Positions 52,983-62,514 of a stretch of DNA of 64,000 nt are shown here, one piece after another. Every line of letters begins with the position of its first letter. The stretch's first letter is position 1. Below the pieces are notes generated by a model. It saw nothing but the letters and a program-made list of their open reading frames with translations. It was not told the origin of the DNA and searched no databases. The translations under genes were made by a program, and so were the position numbers. Source of the stretch: Flavobacterium sp. N502540 (lineage in GTDB: Bacteria > Bacteroidota > Bacteroidia > Flavobacteriales > Flavobacteriaceae); the NCBI RefSeq assembly GCF_025947365.1, contig NZ_CP110012.1:3286001-3350000 (forward strand), read 5' to 3'.

Positions 52983-55958
52983 ATGCAGAATAAAGGACTT
53001 ATTAAATTTTTCGCAATTCTATTTGCATTGGTAAGTATTTACCAACTCTCGTTCACTTTTGTGGCCAATAGTGTCAAAAGTGAAGCTAAAGCTTTTGCAG
53101 GAGATAATCCTGATAAAGAATTAAAATACTTAGATTCTATTGGAAAAGAAAAAGTGTTAAACCTTGGTTTTACTGATTTTACTTATAACGAAGTAAAAAA
53201 CAAGCAACTTAACAAAGGTCTTGACTTAGAAGGAGGAATCAATGTGATTCTTCAAATCTCTGTTAAAGACGTTTTGAAAGGATTAGCAAACAATTCTAAA
53301 AATCCGGTATTTAATAAATCATTAGCTGATGCAACTGCAAATTTAGAAGGAAACAAAACCTATTTAAATAAGTTCTTTGAAGCTTTTGAGGCTAACTCAA
53401 AAGGATCGGTAAAATTAGCTTCACCTGATATTTTTGCAAACAGAAGTTTGCAAGGAGAAGGTGGTGTAGATTTTCAAATGTCTGATGCGCAAGTTCAAAA
53501 AGTAATTAAGAAAAAAGTTGACGAATCTATCGAAAGTGCTTACAAAGTACTTAGAGAGCGTATCGACAAATTTGGTGTTACTCAGCCAAACATCCAAAAA
53601 TTAGGAGAAACAGGAAGAATCTTAGTAGAGCTTCCAGGTGCTAAGGATGTAGATAGAATTAAGAAATTATTAGGAGGAAAAGCTCAGTTAGAGTTTTGGG
53701 AAACTTTTAAAATCGAAGAAATTGGTAATTTCTTAGTAGCTTCTAATGAGGCTTTGAAAAAGACTGAAATCAAAAAAACAGAAACTAAAGCTGTTGTTAA
53801 AGATTCATTGAATGCTTTATTAACGGATAATGCTAAAGATTCAGTTGATACTAAAAAAGGAAACAACCCATTATTTGACAAAATGTTAGGTCAGGGTGGT
53901 GGACCAGTTTTAGGATATTTTGCTCCTAAAGATACTGCTGCTGTAAATGCTTACTTTAAAAGAGCAGATATCAGAGTTTTATTGGGTGCTGACCAACACA
54001 ATGCAAAATTTGTTTGGAGTAAACCAACTACAATTAAAGATGCAAAAGGAAAAGATATTGAAGCAGTTGAATTATATGCTTTAAAAGGAAACAGAGATAA
54101 CGTTCCTGCGATGAGCGGTGGAGTGGTTACAGATGCAAAAGATACTTTTGACCAATTAGGAAAACCAGCTGTTTCTATGCAAATGAACAGCCAGGGAGCT
54201 AAAGTTTGGGAAGAATTAACAGGAAGAGCTTTCTCTCAAAAAGGATACATTGCTATCGTTTTAGATAATATTGTTTACTCTGCGCCAGGTGTTACAAGCG
54301 GACCAATTGCCGGAGGTAGATCTGAGATCACCGGATCTTTTGATGTTGCTGAAACTAAAGATTTAGCTAACGTATTAAATGCAGGTAAATTACCGGCTTC
54401 TGCTGATATTATTCAATCAACAGTTGTAGGACCATCTTTAGGTCAGGCAGCAATTGATGCAGGTACAATTTCTTCTGTATTAGGATTCTTATTGGTTTGT
54501 TTATGGATGGTATTCTATTATGGTAAAGCTGGTTGGTATGCTAACCTTGCGTTATTATTAAACTTACTTTTCCTTTTTGGAATTATGGCAAGTTTTGGTT
54601 TTGTATTAACATTACCAGGTATTGCAGGTATCGTATTAACATTAGGTACTGCGGTAGATGCGAACATTATTATATTTGAAAGAGCAAAAGAAGAATTACG
54701 TGAAGGTAAATCATTGTCTGAAGCGGTTGTAGCTTCTTACGGATGGCACGGAGCAATGCGTTCTATTATTGATGCAAACGTAACGCACGTTTTAACTGGA
54801 GCAATCTTGTTTATTTTCGGTACAGGACCAATCAAAGGTTTCGCATTAACATTATTGATTGGTATCGTAACTTCATTGTTTACATCCATCTTTATCGCAA
54901 GAATTTTTATTGACAGAAACATTGCTGGAAAAGGAGATTTAACTTTCTCTACAAGTGTTACTAAAAACTGGTTTACAAACTTCCACTTTGACTTTATTAA
55001 AATCAAAAAATTCACATACATCTTCTCTTCAATTGTAGTTGTTGTGAGTTTAGTTTCTATCTTTTTCGTAAACGGATTAGATGAGGGTGTTGATTTTGTT
55101 GGAGGAAGAACATTCCAGGTGAAATTTGAAAAACCTGTTGATGCTACTGTAGTATCAGATGAATTGTCTGCTGCTTTCGGTACTCCGGTTGAGGCGAAAA
55201 TTTTAGGTGATGACGATCAGTTGAAAATCACAACTAAATATAAAATTAAAGAAGATGGTGTAGCTATCGATGAAGAAGTGAACCAAATTTTATACAAGTC
55301 GTTAACGAAATATTTCCCTAACACTTCTTACGAAAAATTCATCAACTCATTTGATGGTAAAAAGATTGGTGTTGTACAGCAATCTAAAGTTGGAGCTTCT
55401 ATTTCTGAGGATATCAAAACAAACTCTTACTGGGCTGTATTAGGTGCAATGGCAGTTATTTTCTTATACTTAATGATCTCTTTCCGTAAATGGCAATATT
55501 CATTAGGTGCAATTGCAGCGGTAGCGCACGACGTTATCTTTGTATTAGGAATCTACTCTTTATGCTACAAATTTATGCCTTTCCACATGGAAATGGATCA
55601 GCACTTTATTGCGGCTATCCTTACCGTAATTGGTTACTCTATGAACGATACTGTAATTGTATTCGACAGAATTAGAGAGTTCATCATCGGAAACCGTAAA
55701 GGAAGTTTTGAAGATATCGTAAATGCTTCTATTAATACTACATTATCAAGAACATTGAATACGTCATTAATGATGATCATTGTATTATTAACAATGTTTA
55801 TCTTTGGTGGAGAATCTATCAGAGGATTTATCTTTGCAATGTTAATTGGTATCGTAGTAGGAACTTATTCATCATTATTTATCGCTACACCAGTATTGGT
55901 TGACACGATTTCAAATGATGATAAACATACAATCGAAGACAAACACAATAAAGCATAA
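52983..55958 (+). CDS. secDF: SecD-SecF fusion, protein translocase subunit
   Basis: SecDF uses the proton gradient to pull exported proteins through the Sec pore. The 991-aa protein joins SecD (N-terminal helix, large periplasmic P1 domain, GLDLEGGINVILQI near residue 80 and six helices with VGPSLGQAAIDAG and GTAVDANIIIFERAKEE near 560) and SecF (FVGGRTFQVKF near 705, GASISEDIKTNSYWAVLGAMAV near 800, VIGYSMNDTVIVFDRIRE near 880). The Asp residues of the two FER/FDR motifs are intact. The fusion is common in Bacteroidota. The leader is long and ends in an AT-rich stretch without a recognisable regulatory fold. Confidence 0.97.
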   Translation: MQNKGLIKFFAILFALVSIYQLSFTFVANSVKSEAKAFAGDNPDKELKYLDSIGKEKVLNLGFTDFTYNEVKNKQLNKGLDLEGGINVILQISVKDVLKGLANNSKNPVFNKSLADATANLEGNKTYLNKFFEAFEANSKGSVKLASPDIFANRSLQGEGGVDFQMSDAQVQKVIKKKVDESIESAYKVLRERIDKFGVTQPNIQKLGETGRILVELPGAKDVDRIKKLLGGKAQLEFWETFKIEEIGNFLVASNEALKKTEIKKTETKAVVKDSLNALLTDNAKDSVDTKKGNNPLFDKMLGQGGGPVLGYFAPKDTAAVNAYFKRADIRVLLGADQHNAKFVWSKPTTIKDAKGKDIEAVELYALKGNRDNVPAMSGGVVTDAKDTFDQLGKPAVSMQMNSQGAKVWEELTGRAFSQKGYIAIVLDNIVYSAPGVTSGPIAGGRSEITGSFDVAETKDLANVLNAGKLPASADIIQSTVVGPSLGQAAIDAGTISSVLGFLLVCLWMVFYYGKAGWYANLALLLNLLFLFGIMASFGFVLTLPGIAGIVLTLGTAVDANIIIFERAKEELREGKSLSEAVVASYGWHGAMRSIIDANVTHVLTGAILFIFGTGPIKGFALTLLIGIVTSLFTSIFIARIFIDRNIAGKGDLTFSTSVTKNWFTNFHFDFIKIKKFTYIFSSIVVVVSLVSIFFVNGLDEGVDFVGGRTFQVKFEKPVDATVVSDELSAAFGTPVEAKILGDDDQLKITTKYKIKEDGVAIDEEVNQILYKSLTKYFPNTSYEKFINSFDGKKIGVVQQSKVGASISEDIKTNSYWAVLGAMAVIFLYLMISFRKWQYSLGAIAAVAHDVIFVLGIYSLCYKFMPFHMEMDQHFIAAILTVIGYSMNDTVIVFDRIREFIIGNRKGSFEDIVNASINTTLSRTLNTSLMMIIVLLTMFIFGGESIRGFIFAMLIGIVVGTYSSLFIATPVLVDTISNDDKHTIEDKHNKA

Positions 55959-55978
55959 TCAGATGCTTAAGATATAGA

Positions 55979-56010
55979 AAAAGATCCGGTGAAAGCCGGA
56001 TCTTTTTTTT
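55979..56010 (+). terminator. secDF terminator
   Basis: Stem AAAGATCCGG and complement with a TGAAAG-type loop, followed by eight T. It lies between secDF and the PagL-like gene. It shows that an ATG-less extension of the next ORF (55989-56042) is non-coding. Confidence 0.92.
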
Positions 56011-56042
56011 GTGCTATATTTAGGGTAGTAAAAAAAGTATTT

Positions 56043-56657
56043 ATGGGGAGAAAATTACTAGTGATTCTAATTGTTATTTTTAGCACATTTAAAGCCTTAG
56101 GACAGACTAAAAACGAAAAGCTGGCCATAGGAATCAATTATGGTTTTGGGAGCGAATTTAACAATAGAAATTTCACGTTTACCAATCATTTTTATAAGAT
56201 GGAATTGCGCTATCGGGTTAATGAATCAAAGTATTTTAAATATGAGGTTTTGGTACAGCCCGAAGTTAATTTTGGAAGACACCAACTGATGAATTTTTAC
56301 TTTGTAAAGCCGGACAGACGTGATTATCTTGAAAAGAGGGAAGAGTATACGAAGTTGAAGGATGTGCATGAGTATGTGTTGAATCTTGGCTTTTTGGTCA
56401 GGAAACCAATTGGAAAAGTTTTCTCTGTTTATGCTTCAGGAAGTATTGGACCAATGATTACAGATACAGAAACAGAAAGAATGTCTAAAGGTTTTGCTTT
56501 TGCAGATGTTTTTGCGATGGGTTTTTCGGTTCAAATGAATCGCTTACAGCTGGATGCCCGTGGTAACGTTCGGCACGTTTCAAATGGAGGGCTAAATGCT
56601 GAAAATGCGGGATATAATACCAGAAATATTGAATTAGGTATTTCGTATTTCCTGTAA
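56043..56657 (+). CDS. PagL-like acyloxyacyl hydrolase (lipid A 3-O-deacylase)
   Basis: The 204-aa protein has a signal peptide (LLVILIVIFSTFKALGQ) and an eight-stranded barrel-like pattern. The motif RHVSNGGLNAENAGYN (about residues 178-193) contains the His-x-Ser pair and downstream Glu/Asn arrangement expected for PagL, which removes the 3-position acyl chain of lipid A at the outer membrane. The C-terminus ISYFL ends in a hydrophobic strand. Substrate not proven; the family level is good. The start follows the secDF terminator. Confidence 0.78.
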   Translation: MGRKLLVILIVIFSTFKALGQTKNEKLAIGINYGFGSEFNNRNFTFTNHFYKMELRYRVNESKYFKYEVLVQPEVNFGRHQLMNFYFVKPDRRDYLEKREEYTKLKDVHEYVLNLGFLVRKPIGKVFSVYASGSIGPMITDTETERMSKGFAFADVFAMGFSVQMNRLQLDARGNVRHVSNGGLNAENAGYNTRNIELGISYFL

Positions 56658-56684
56658 ATAATAACGAATCTATGAAATTGGGAT

Positions 56685-56924
56685 TTGCTCTGAAAGAGCT
56701 ATGGCAATAGCATAGTGCGTAGCATTATGAATGATGATGGCAATTATGAGTTACGCCCTGAAAGGGCAAAAGCCTGATGGCAAAGAAAATCTTCCAGCAT
56801 ATTTTGTATGAGATTCCCTAAGAATTTGAATGTTTTTTTGTTGAGATTTAGGTGCGAAAATGGCTTTTGCCCTTTCAGAGCAATTTTATATCTTAATCTA
56901 ACTTATAGTGCTTCGCACTATGCT
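56685..56924. repeat. REP-like palindromic element
   Basis: The 381-bp gap between the PagL-like gene and lgt holds nested inverted repeats: a 16-base arm (AGCATAGTGCGTAGCA at 56709-56724) pairs at 15 of 16 positions with TGCTTCGCACTATGCT (56909-56924), and a perfect 17-base arm (CTGAAAGGGCAAAAGCC at 56758-56774) pairs with 56862-56878. GCCCTGAAAGGGC (56755-56767) is itself a palindrome. It resembles mobile palindromic elements of Bacteroidota. No coding frame is supported. Confidence 0.8.
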
Positions 56925-56976
56925 TATGCTTTTAGGACTTTCGGTTCTATTCTCTCTCAACTTTTGCTCCTGATCC

Positions 56977-57018
56977 AAAAAAAGTGTCCGATAAATTGAA
57001 TTATCGGACACTTTTTTT
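56977..57018. terminator. Bidirectional terminator between the PagL-like gene and lgt
   Basis: A perfect 18-bp stem (A-tract, AAAGTGTCCGATAA and its complement) encloses a 6-nt loop and gives a U-tract on both strands. It is the strongest terminator seen. Confidence 0.95.
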
Positions 57019-57038
57019 ATAGTTTTTTATCGAATGGA

Positions 57039-57971
57039 TTAAGATTCTGCTAAAGGATTTCTTTGTGCTCTAATGATAAAGAAAAGCCCGATAATGATAA
57101 ACGGAATACTTAACCATTGTCCGGTAGAAAATAGACCTAGTTCGTTTTCAAATCCGCCCTGACTTTCTTTTACAAATTCTACCACAAAACGTACTGCAAA
57201 TAAAAGTACCAGGAACAGTCCGAACAATAATCCTGATTTTAGTCTTGCGTTCGTTTTCCAGTATAAGAAAAACAAAATCGCAAAAACAAATACATAGCTG
57301 ATAGCTTCATATAATTGTGTTGGGTGTTTTGCCGGAACCTGAGCCAGTAAATCGGCAAATTTAGGATCTGTTGCGATAGCGGTGTATGCAGCTTTAGGAT
57401 CTGCAATTTGAGTAGCATTTACAGCTTCGTTTTTACTAAATTGATCGTGTAAAAAACGAATTCCAAAGGCAGATTTTGTTTCATGTCCGATAATCTCAGA
57501 ATTGAAAAAATTTCCTAGACGAACAAAAATAGCACCACTGGCAACCGGAATTACAACACGGTCTAAAATCCATAATAATGGACGTTTCAAAATCATTTTG
57601 CTATAATAATACATGGCAGCAATGATGGCAATAGCTGCGCCATGGCTCGCTAATCCCTGAAATCCGGTAAATTCAAATTTTGGCTCGAATCTAACAGGTA
57701 AGAATATCTCAAGTAAATGATTTCTGAAATATTCCCAATCGTAAAATAAAACATGTCCTAATCGGGCACCTATTAACGTCGCTAAAACAGTCCAGACAAA
57801 TAAAGAATCTAATTTGTCGATAGATTCGTTTTCGCGTTCGAAGATCTTTTTCATTAAAAACCACCCTAGTCCGAAAGCAATTACGAACATTAAACTGTAA
57901 TAACGAATCATAAAAAATCCTAGATCGATTCCTTCTGAAGGATTCCAAACGATATTTAGGGGCTGTGTCAT
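57039..57971 (-). CDS. lgt: Prolipoprotein diacylglyceryl transferase
   Basis: Lgt transfers diacylglycerol from phosphatidylglycerol to the lipobox cysteine of prolipoproteins in the inner membrane. The 310-aa protein has seven hydrophobic segments and the expected residues: GARLGHVLFYDWEYF (about residues 66-80), FQGLASHGAAIA (about 100), FVRLGNFFNSEIIG (about 150) and the Lgt motif HPTQLYEAISY (about 215-225). It is longer than the E. coli protein because of a 30-residue loop near 175-205. yidD follows on the same strand after 64 bp. Confidence 0.95.
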   Translation of the reverse strand: MTQPLNIVWNPSEGIDLGFFMIRYYSLMFVIAFGLGWFLMKKIFERENESIDKLDSLFVWTVLATLIGARLGHVLFYDWEYFRNHLLEIFLPVRFEPKFEFTGFQGLASHGAAIAIIAAMYYYSKMILKRPLLWILDRVVIPVASGAIFVRLGNFFNSEIIGHETKSAFGIRFLHDQFSKNEAVNATQIADPKAAYTAIATDPKFADLLAQVPAKHPTQLYEAISYVFVFAILFFLYWKTNARLKSGLLFGLFLVLLFAVRFVVEFVKESQGGFENELGLFSTGQWLSIPFIIIGLFFIIRAQRNPLAES

Positions 57972-58035
57972 GTGCTGTTGTTTTTTGTATTTTGTAAAAA
58001 TAGATATTTAAAGTAGTGTTGCTCTTTATAAAAAG

Positions 58036-58275
58036 TTAATGTTTGTGTGAACATTTCTTCTCAGGAACGGGGTCGTAACCAGTTCTTCCCCAAGGGTGAC
58101 AGCTTAAGATTCTTTTCATGCCCAGATAACCTCCATAAAATAAACCATGAGTCTGCAGGGCTTGGATCATGTAAGTGGAGCATGTAGGTTCAAATCTGCA
58201 ACTCGCCGGAGTAAAAGGCGATATTGCAGATTGATAAAAGCGGACTAATAAAACAAATGGAGTGATTACTTTCAT
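58036..58275 (-). CDS. yidD: Membrane protein insertion efficiency factor YidD
   Basis: The 79-aa protein has the YidD pattern: [32 protein letters not shown] (about 12-43) with three conserved cysteines and [16 protein letters not shown] near the end. It aids YidC-dependent insertion. It lies 22 bp after the cysS stop on the minus strand and 64 bp before lgt, an order known from other flavobacteria. Confidence 0.95.
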   Translation of the reverse strand: MKVITPFVLLVRFYQSAISPFTPASCRFEPTCSTYMIQALQTHGLFYGGYLGMKRILSCHPWGRTGYDPVPEKKCSHKH

Positions 58276-58297
58276 GATTTATTAGGAAATGAGTGAT

Positions 58298-59776
58298 TTA
58301 TATAGAGAAGCTGGTTCCTTCTTTTCCGTCTTTCAATTGAATTCCCAGACCAATCAATTGATCGCGAATCTGATCTGAAAGAGCGAAGTTTTTATCAGCT
58401 CTGGCCTGATTTCTCATAGCGATAAGCATGTTTACAGTTCCTTCCAGTTTGTCGGTATTTCCGTCAGCAGCTTTGTCATTGGCTAAACCTAAAACATCAA
58501 AAACAAAAGCATTAATTGCAGTTGTGAAGGTGTTTAAATCTTCTGCTGAGATCGTTTCTTTTCCGTCTTTCAGTAAATTGATATAACGAACCGCTTCAAA
58601 CAATTGCGCAATCAGAATTGGTGTATTGAAATCATCATTCATGGCATCGTAGCACAATTGTTTCCATGCTGCAATGTCTATAGAACTTGTTGTACCTGCT
58701 GAAATTGTAGGTAAAGCATCTACAGCTTCCATTAGTCTTTTATAACCTTTTTCGGCAGCCACAATAGCATCATCAGAAAAATCTAGTATGCTTCGGTAAT
58801 GTGCCTGTAACATGAAAAAACGGGTTACAGACGCCGAAAAAGCTTTGCTTAGGATGGTATTGTCTCCGCTTAAAATCTCTCCCGGTAAGATGTTGTTTCC
58901 GGTTGATTTTGCCATTTTCTTTCCGTTTAAAGTCAGCATATTGGCATGCATCCAGTAGTTTACCGGAGACTGACCTGTGCAGGCTTCGTTTTGTGCGATT
59001 TCACATTCGTGATGTGGGAACTTCAAGTCCATTCCACCTCCGTGAATATCGAAATGATTTCCAAGATATTTGGTGCTCATGGCAGTACATTCTAAGTGCC
59101 AGCCCGGGAAACCATCACTCCATGGCGATGGCCATCTCATAATGTGTTCTGGTTCTGCTTTTTTCCAAAGCGCAAAATCCTGTGGGTTTCTTTTGTCAGA
59201 TTGTCCATCAAGATCGCGGGTGTTTGCCAGCATATCTTCGATATTTCTACCGCTTAAAATTCCATAATTATTGGTTTCGTTGTATTTCACAACGTCAAAA
59301 TAAACCGATCCGTTTGCTTCATAACCAATTCCGGTATCGATAATTTTTTTGATGATTTCGATTTGCTCAATAATGTGCCCGGTAGCAGTTGGCTCAATGC
59401 TTGGCGGTAAGAAGTTGAAGGATCTTAATATATTGTGAAAATCAACGGTATAGCGCTGAACAATTTCCATAGGTTCTAACTGCTCCAATCGTGCTTTCTT
59501 GGCAATCTTGTCTTCGCCTTCATCTACATCGTCTACAATATGCCCTACATCGGTAATGTTACGCACATAACGCACTTTGTAATCAAGGTGTAAAAAATAC
59601 CTGAATATCACGTCAAAAGACATGAAAGTTCTAACATTTCCTAAGTGTACATTGCTATAAACCGTAGGTCCGCAAACATACATTCCAACGTTTCCTTCAT
59701 GTATAGGGTTGAAACTTTCTTTTTCACCCGAAAGTGAATTGTATATTTTTAGATGTTGAGCTGTGTATAAAGGCAT
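58298..59776 (-). CDS. cysS: Cysteinyl-tRNA synthetase
   Basis: CysRS charges tRNA-Cys. The 492-aa class I enzyme has the zinc-site [15 protein letters not shown] (residues 34-48, carrying the HIGH-like HLGN), DHCEIAQ-type HHECEIA (about 246), the KMSKS-like KMAKSTGN (about 283-290) and the C-terminal anticodon-binding helix region with [16 protein letters not shown]. All motifs are intact and the length is normal. Confidence 0.97.
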   Translation of the reverse strand: MPLYTAQHLKIYNSLSGEKESFNPIHEGNVGMYVCGPTVYSNVHLGNVRTFMSFDVIFRYFLHLDYKVRYVRNITDVGHIVDDVDEGEDKIAKKARLEQLEPMEIVQRYTVDFHNILRSFNFLPPSIEPTATGHIIEQIEIIKKIIDTGIGYEANGSVYFDVVKYNETNNYGILSGRNIEDMLANTRDLDGQSDKRNPQDFALWKKAEPEHIMRWPSPWSDGFPGWHLECTAMSTKYLGNHFDIHGGGMDLKFPHHECEIAQNEACTGQSPVNYWMHANMLTLNGKKMAKSTGNNILPGEILSGDNTILSKAFSASVTRFFMLQAHYRSILDFSDDAIVAAEKGYKRLMEAVDALPTISAGTTSSIDIAAWKQLCYDAMNDDFNTPILIAQLFEAVRYINLLKDGKETISAEDLNTFTTAINAFVFDVLGLANDKAADGNTDKLEGTVNMLIAMRNQARADKNFALSDQIRDQLIGLGIQLKDGKEGTSFSI

Positions 59777-59784
59777 TTTTTTGT

Positions 59785-59824
59785 CGTTTAATCGTTTATT
59801 TGTTTAACCGTTTATTTGTTTACT
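59785..59824. repeat. TGTTTAAC octamers between cysS and the four-helix-bundle gene
   Basis: Five octamers in register: CGTTTAAT, CGTTTATT, TGTTTAAC, CGTTTATT, TGTTTACT. The same family occurs on the other side of the four-helix-bundle gene and after gyrB. Confidence 0.88.
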
Positions 59825-59859
59825 GTTGAATCGCGTAACGTTCTGTAATTACTTAAGTT

Positions 59860-60225
59860 TTATTCTTTTGAAAGATAGTATTTTTTTAAACTGTTTATCT
59901 GATTGCAGATTTTTTCTATTTTTTCTCGGGTTTCAAGATATTCTGTCTCGGAAAGATAGTTTAAATCTCTGGAAATTATCAAATGATTTAAAGTTTCCAT
60001 CGCTGACGAATAAGAAATAGTTAAAAAATGAGCTTTGTCTTTATTCGTATTTCGCGACGTGCCTTCTGCAATATTTGTTGCAATTGACGATGAACTTCTT
60101 TTTATTTGAGAAGTGATTCCAAATAGCTCATTTGGCGGGAACGTATCAGTCAATTTGTAAATGTCTAATATAAACATTCTTGCATTTTGCCAAACTTCTA
60201 ATTTCTCAAAAGAAAACGTGTACAT
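59860..60225 (-). CDS. Four-helix-bundle protein (S23/TIGR02436-like)
   Basis: The 121-aa protein begins with FEKLEVWQNARMFILDIYKLTDTFPPNELFG, then SQIKRSSSSIATNIAEGTSR and a C-terminal ISYSSAMETLNHLIISRDLN with TEYLETREKIEKICNQINSL. This is the family found as intervening sequences in some 23S rRNA genes and as stand-alone genes next to glycan and repeat loci. Function unknown. It lies between two housekeeping genes, with octamer repeats of one family on both sides, which suggests an inserted gene. Confidence 0.92.
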   Translation of the reverse strand: MYTFSFEKLEVWQNARMFILDIYKLTDTFPPNELFGITSQIKRSSSSIATNIAEGTSRNTNKDKAHFLTISYSSAMETLNHLIISRDLNYLSETEYLETREKIEKICNQINSLKKYYLSKE

Positions 60226-60237
60226 TCTTTTCTGTTT

Positions 60238-60310
60238 AATTGTTGATTTGTTTAACCAGTTAATCGAAAGTTTTACTCAAAGAAAAATGGGATTAAACAA
60301 ATCAACGATT
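60238..60310. repeat. Inverted TGTTTAAC octamers between four-helix-bundle gene and folE
   Basis: Eighteen-base arms at 60238-60255 (AATTGTTGATTTGTTTAA) and 60293-60310 pair at 17 of 18 positions, the last as a G-U pair, around a 37-nt loop. It is a second site of the family at 59785. Confidence 0.85.
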
Positions 60311-60321
60311 CACCGATTCAA

Positions 60322-60993
60322 CTAGAATTGTGTATCCAGTTTTATATAGTCCAAAAGTTCTCTTTTAATTTGCGGATCTTTAAATCTACCACCAAATTCA
60401 GAGGTTACTGTGCTGCTTTCGATATCTTTGATTCCTCTGGAATTTACGCAAAGGTGTTTCGCGTCGATCACGCAGGCTACATCTTCGGTTCCAAGTGCTT
60501 TTTGTAATTCCTGAACAATTTGCATGGTTAGACGCTCTTGCACCTGAGGTCTTTTTGCATAATATTCTACAATACGGTTCATTTTGGATAAACCAATAAC
60601 TCTTCCGTTAGAAATATAAGCCACGTGAGCTCTTCCGATGATTGGCAGTAAATGGTGCTCACAAGTAGAATAAACCGTAATGTTTTTTTCTACCAGCATT
60701 TCACCGTATTTGTAGTTGTTGTCAAAAGTAGAAGCTTTTGGCTGTTTTGAAGGATTAAGACCTCCAAAAATTTCTTTTACAAACATTTTGGCTACTCGGT
60801 TTGGAGTACCTTTAATGCTGTCATCCGTCAAATCCATTCCCAGAGTTTGAAGGATGTTTTCAACATCTTTTTTTATTTTTTCTATTTTTTCGTCGTCACT
60901 TAAGTCAAAAGCATCCGCTCTTAAAGGATTTTTTGCGTTACTGCTAAAGTGATTGTCTCCTATTTCGTCTAAAAAATCTTCGTTATTTATCAT
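60322..60993 (-). CDS. folE: GTP cyclohydrolase I
   Basis: FolE turns GTP into dihydroneopterin triphosphate, the first step of folate synthesis. The 223-aa protein has a helical N-terminus, the zinc-site segment YSTCEHHLLPIIGRAHVAYI (about residues 108-127, with the Cys and His residues of type IA), SKMNRIVEYYAKRPQVQERLT (about 137-157) and the final Cys of VIDAKHLCVNSRGIKD. All ligands are present, so it is the zinc type. The residues before about 20 are less conserved. Confidence 0.96.
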   Translation of the reverse strand: MINNEDFLDEIGDNHFSSNAKNPLRADAFDLSDDEKIEKIKKDVENILQTLGMDLTDDSIKGTPNRVAKMFVKEIFGGLNPSKQPKASTFDNNYKYGEMLVEKNITVYSTCEHHLLPIIGRAHVAYISNGRVIGLSKMNRIVEYYAKRPQVQERLTMQIVQELQKALGTEDVACVIDAKHLCVNSRGIKDIESSTVTSEFGGRFKDPQIKRELLDYIKLDTQF

Positions 60994-61141
60994 TAAAAAC
61001 TTACTATTAGTATGGGTATTTCTTTTTAAGGCGGTAAAGATAATTAATAAATGGTAAACCTTTTCTATGGTTTTTACTATTTAATTGCGGCTTTTGCTAT
61101 AAAATTCAAATTGTAGAGAAAATGTGGTTTCTTTTAAATAC

Positions 61142-61174
61142 AAAAGACAATAACACAGCATGTTATTGTCTTTT
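61142..61174. terminator. Terminator between folE and the aminotransferase gene
   Basis: A perfect 14-bp stem (AAAAGACAATAACA and its complement) has a CAGCA loop. A U-tract is present on both strands. It ends the aminotransferase transcript (minus strand, stop at 61195). Confidence 0.92.
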
Positions 61175-61194
61175 TAAAATTTTATATTCAGACC

Positions 61195-62391
61195 TTACTT
61201 CTTATTGTAAATCAAAAGAGCTTCTTTTAGAATGTTTACAGCAGTAATTAAATCTTTTTTGTTTAAAACGTACGCAATTCGAACCTGATTCAGTCCCATT
61301 CCCGGCGTTGAGTAAAATCCGGCAGCGGGAGCAACCATAACGGTTTCGCCATTCAGATCATAACTTTCTAAAAGCCATTGCGCAAAATCTTCAGAATTGT
61401 CAATCGGTAATTGTGCGATACAGTAAAAAGCCCCTTTAGGTTTCGTCACAATAACGCCTTCGATTTTATTTAATTCGGCGATTAAAGTATCACGACGCGT
61501 TCTGTATTCGGAAATTACCTCGTCAAAATAACTTTGTGGAGTATCTATTGCCGCTTCACAAGCGATTTGCTCGATTGTAGGAGGGCTCAGACGTGCTTGT
61601 GCAAATTTCATTACTGTTGCCAATACTTCTTTATTTTTGGTTACCAGACATCCAATTCTGGCACCACACATACTATAGCGTTTAGAAACCGAATCGACCA
61701 TGATTACGTTTTGCTGAACATCTTCCAGATTCATTACAGAAAAATGTTTATCGTCTCCATCATATAAAAACTCGCGATAGACTTCGTCAGCAATTAGGTA
61801 TAAATCGTGTTTTTTGATTAAGCCTGCCAATTGTCTGATTTCTTCTTCAGAATATAAATATCCGGTTGGATTTCCTGGGTTACAAATTAAAATGGCTTTT
61901 GTTTTTGTAGTAATAAGTTTTTCAACTTCGTCAATACTTGGTAAAGCAAATGCAGTTTCGATAGTTGAAACTAAAGGAACGACAGTTGCACTTGTTGAAG
62001 ATGCAAATGCATGGTAATTAGCGTAAAAAGGTTCCGGAATGATAATTTCATCTCCCGGATCTGTAATTGTGGCCAGCGCAAATAGTAAGGCTTCAGAACC
62101 ACCAGTTGTAACAATGATGTCTTCTGTATTAACGTTTACATTTTGGCGCTGGTAAAATTGAGCTAGTTTTTTTCTATAGCTTTCATATCCGGCTGACGGA
62201 CTATATTCTATAAGAGTTAAGTCAATATTTTTTACCGCCTCGATGGCCACTTCGGGTGTCTTGATATCCGGTTGACCAATGTTTAAATGATACACTTTGT
62301 GTCCTTTTTTCTTTGCTAAATCAGCAAAAGGAGCAAGTTTGCGTATCGGTGATTCGGGCATGTTTCTGCCTTTGTGAGAAATTGTTGGCAT
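61195..62391 (-). CDS. PLP-dependent aminotransferase class I/II (aspartate aminotransferase-like)
   Basis: The 398-aa enzyme has the class I pattern: LNIGQPDIKTPE (about 39), TGGSEALLFALATI (about 97), LICNPGNPTGYLYSEEEI (about 170), DEVYREFLYDG (about 204) and the PLP lysine SVSKRYSMCGARIGC (about 238). It resembles the AspC/Aat type, so aspartate or aromatic amino acids are likely amino donors. The pocket-deciding Arg (RIAY near the end) is present. A perfect 12-bp palindrome (TGCAAATTTGCA, 62410-62421) lies just upstream and may be a regulatory site. Confidence 0.92.
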   Translation of the reverse strand: MPTISHKGRNMPESPIRKLAPFADLAKKKGHKVYHLNIGQPDIKTPEVAIEAVKNIDLTLIEYSPSAGYESYRKKLAQFYQRQNVNVNTEDIIVTTGGSEALLFALATITDPGDEIIIPEPFYANYHAFASSTSATVVPLVSTIETAFALPSIDEVEKLITTKTKAILICNPGNPTGYLYSEEEIRQLAGLIKKHDLYLIADEVYREFLYDGDDKHFSVMNLEDVQQNVIMVDSVSKRYSMCGARIGCLVTKNKEVLATVMKFAQARLSPPTIEQIACEAAIDTPQSYFDEVISEYRTRRDTLIAELNKIEGVIVTKPKGAFYCIAQLPIDNSEDFAQWLLESYDLNGETVMVAPAAGFYSTPGMGLNQVRIAYVLNKKDLITAVNILKEALLIYNKK

Positions 62392-62514
62392 AGGTTTTCT
62401 TTATTGAAGTGCAAATTTGCATTTTTTTTTCGAATTTAACGTAAACATTACGGGTACTTATTAATTTGTAGTAATTATCGATATTTTTAGTAATTTTATC
62501 TTAAAATTTTATCA

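Noticed and set aside
55989..56042. N-terminal extension of the PagL-like protein
   Set aside because: It contains the secDF terminator hairpin; the signal peptide starts at 56043.
56808..56999. Possible small gene after the PagL-like gene
   Set aside because: The frame runs through an inverted-repeat element and a terminator and has no homologous pattern.
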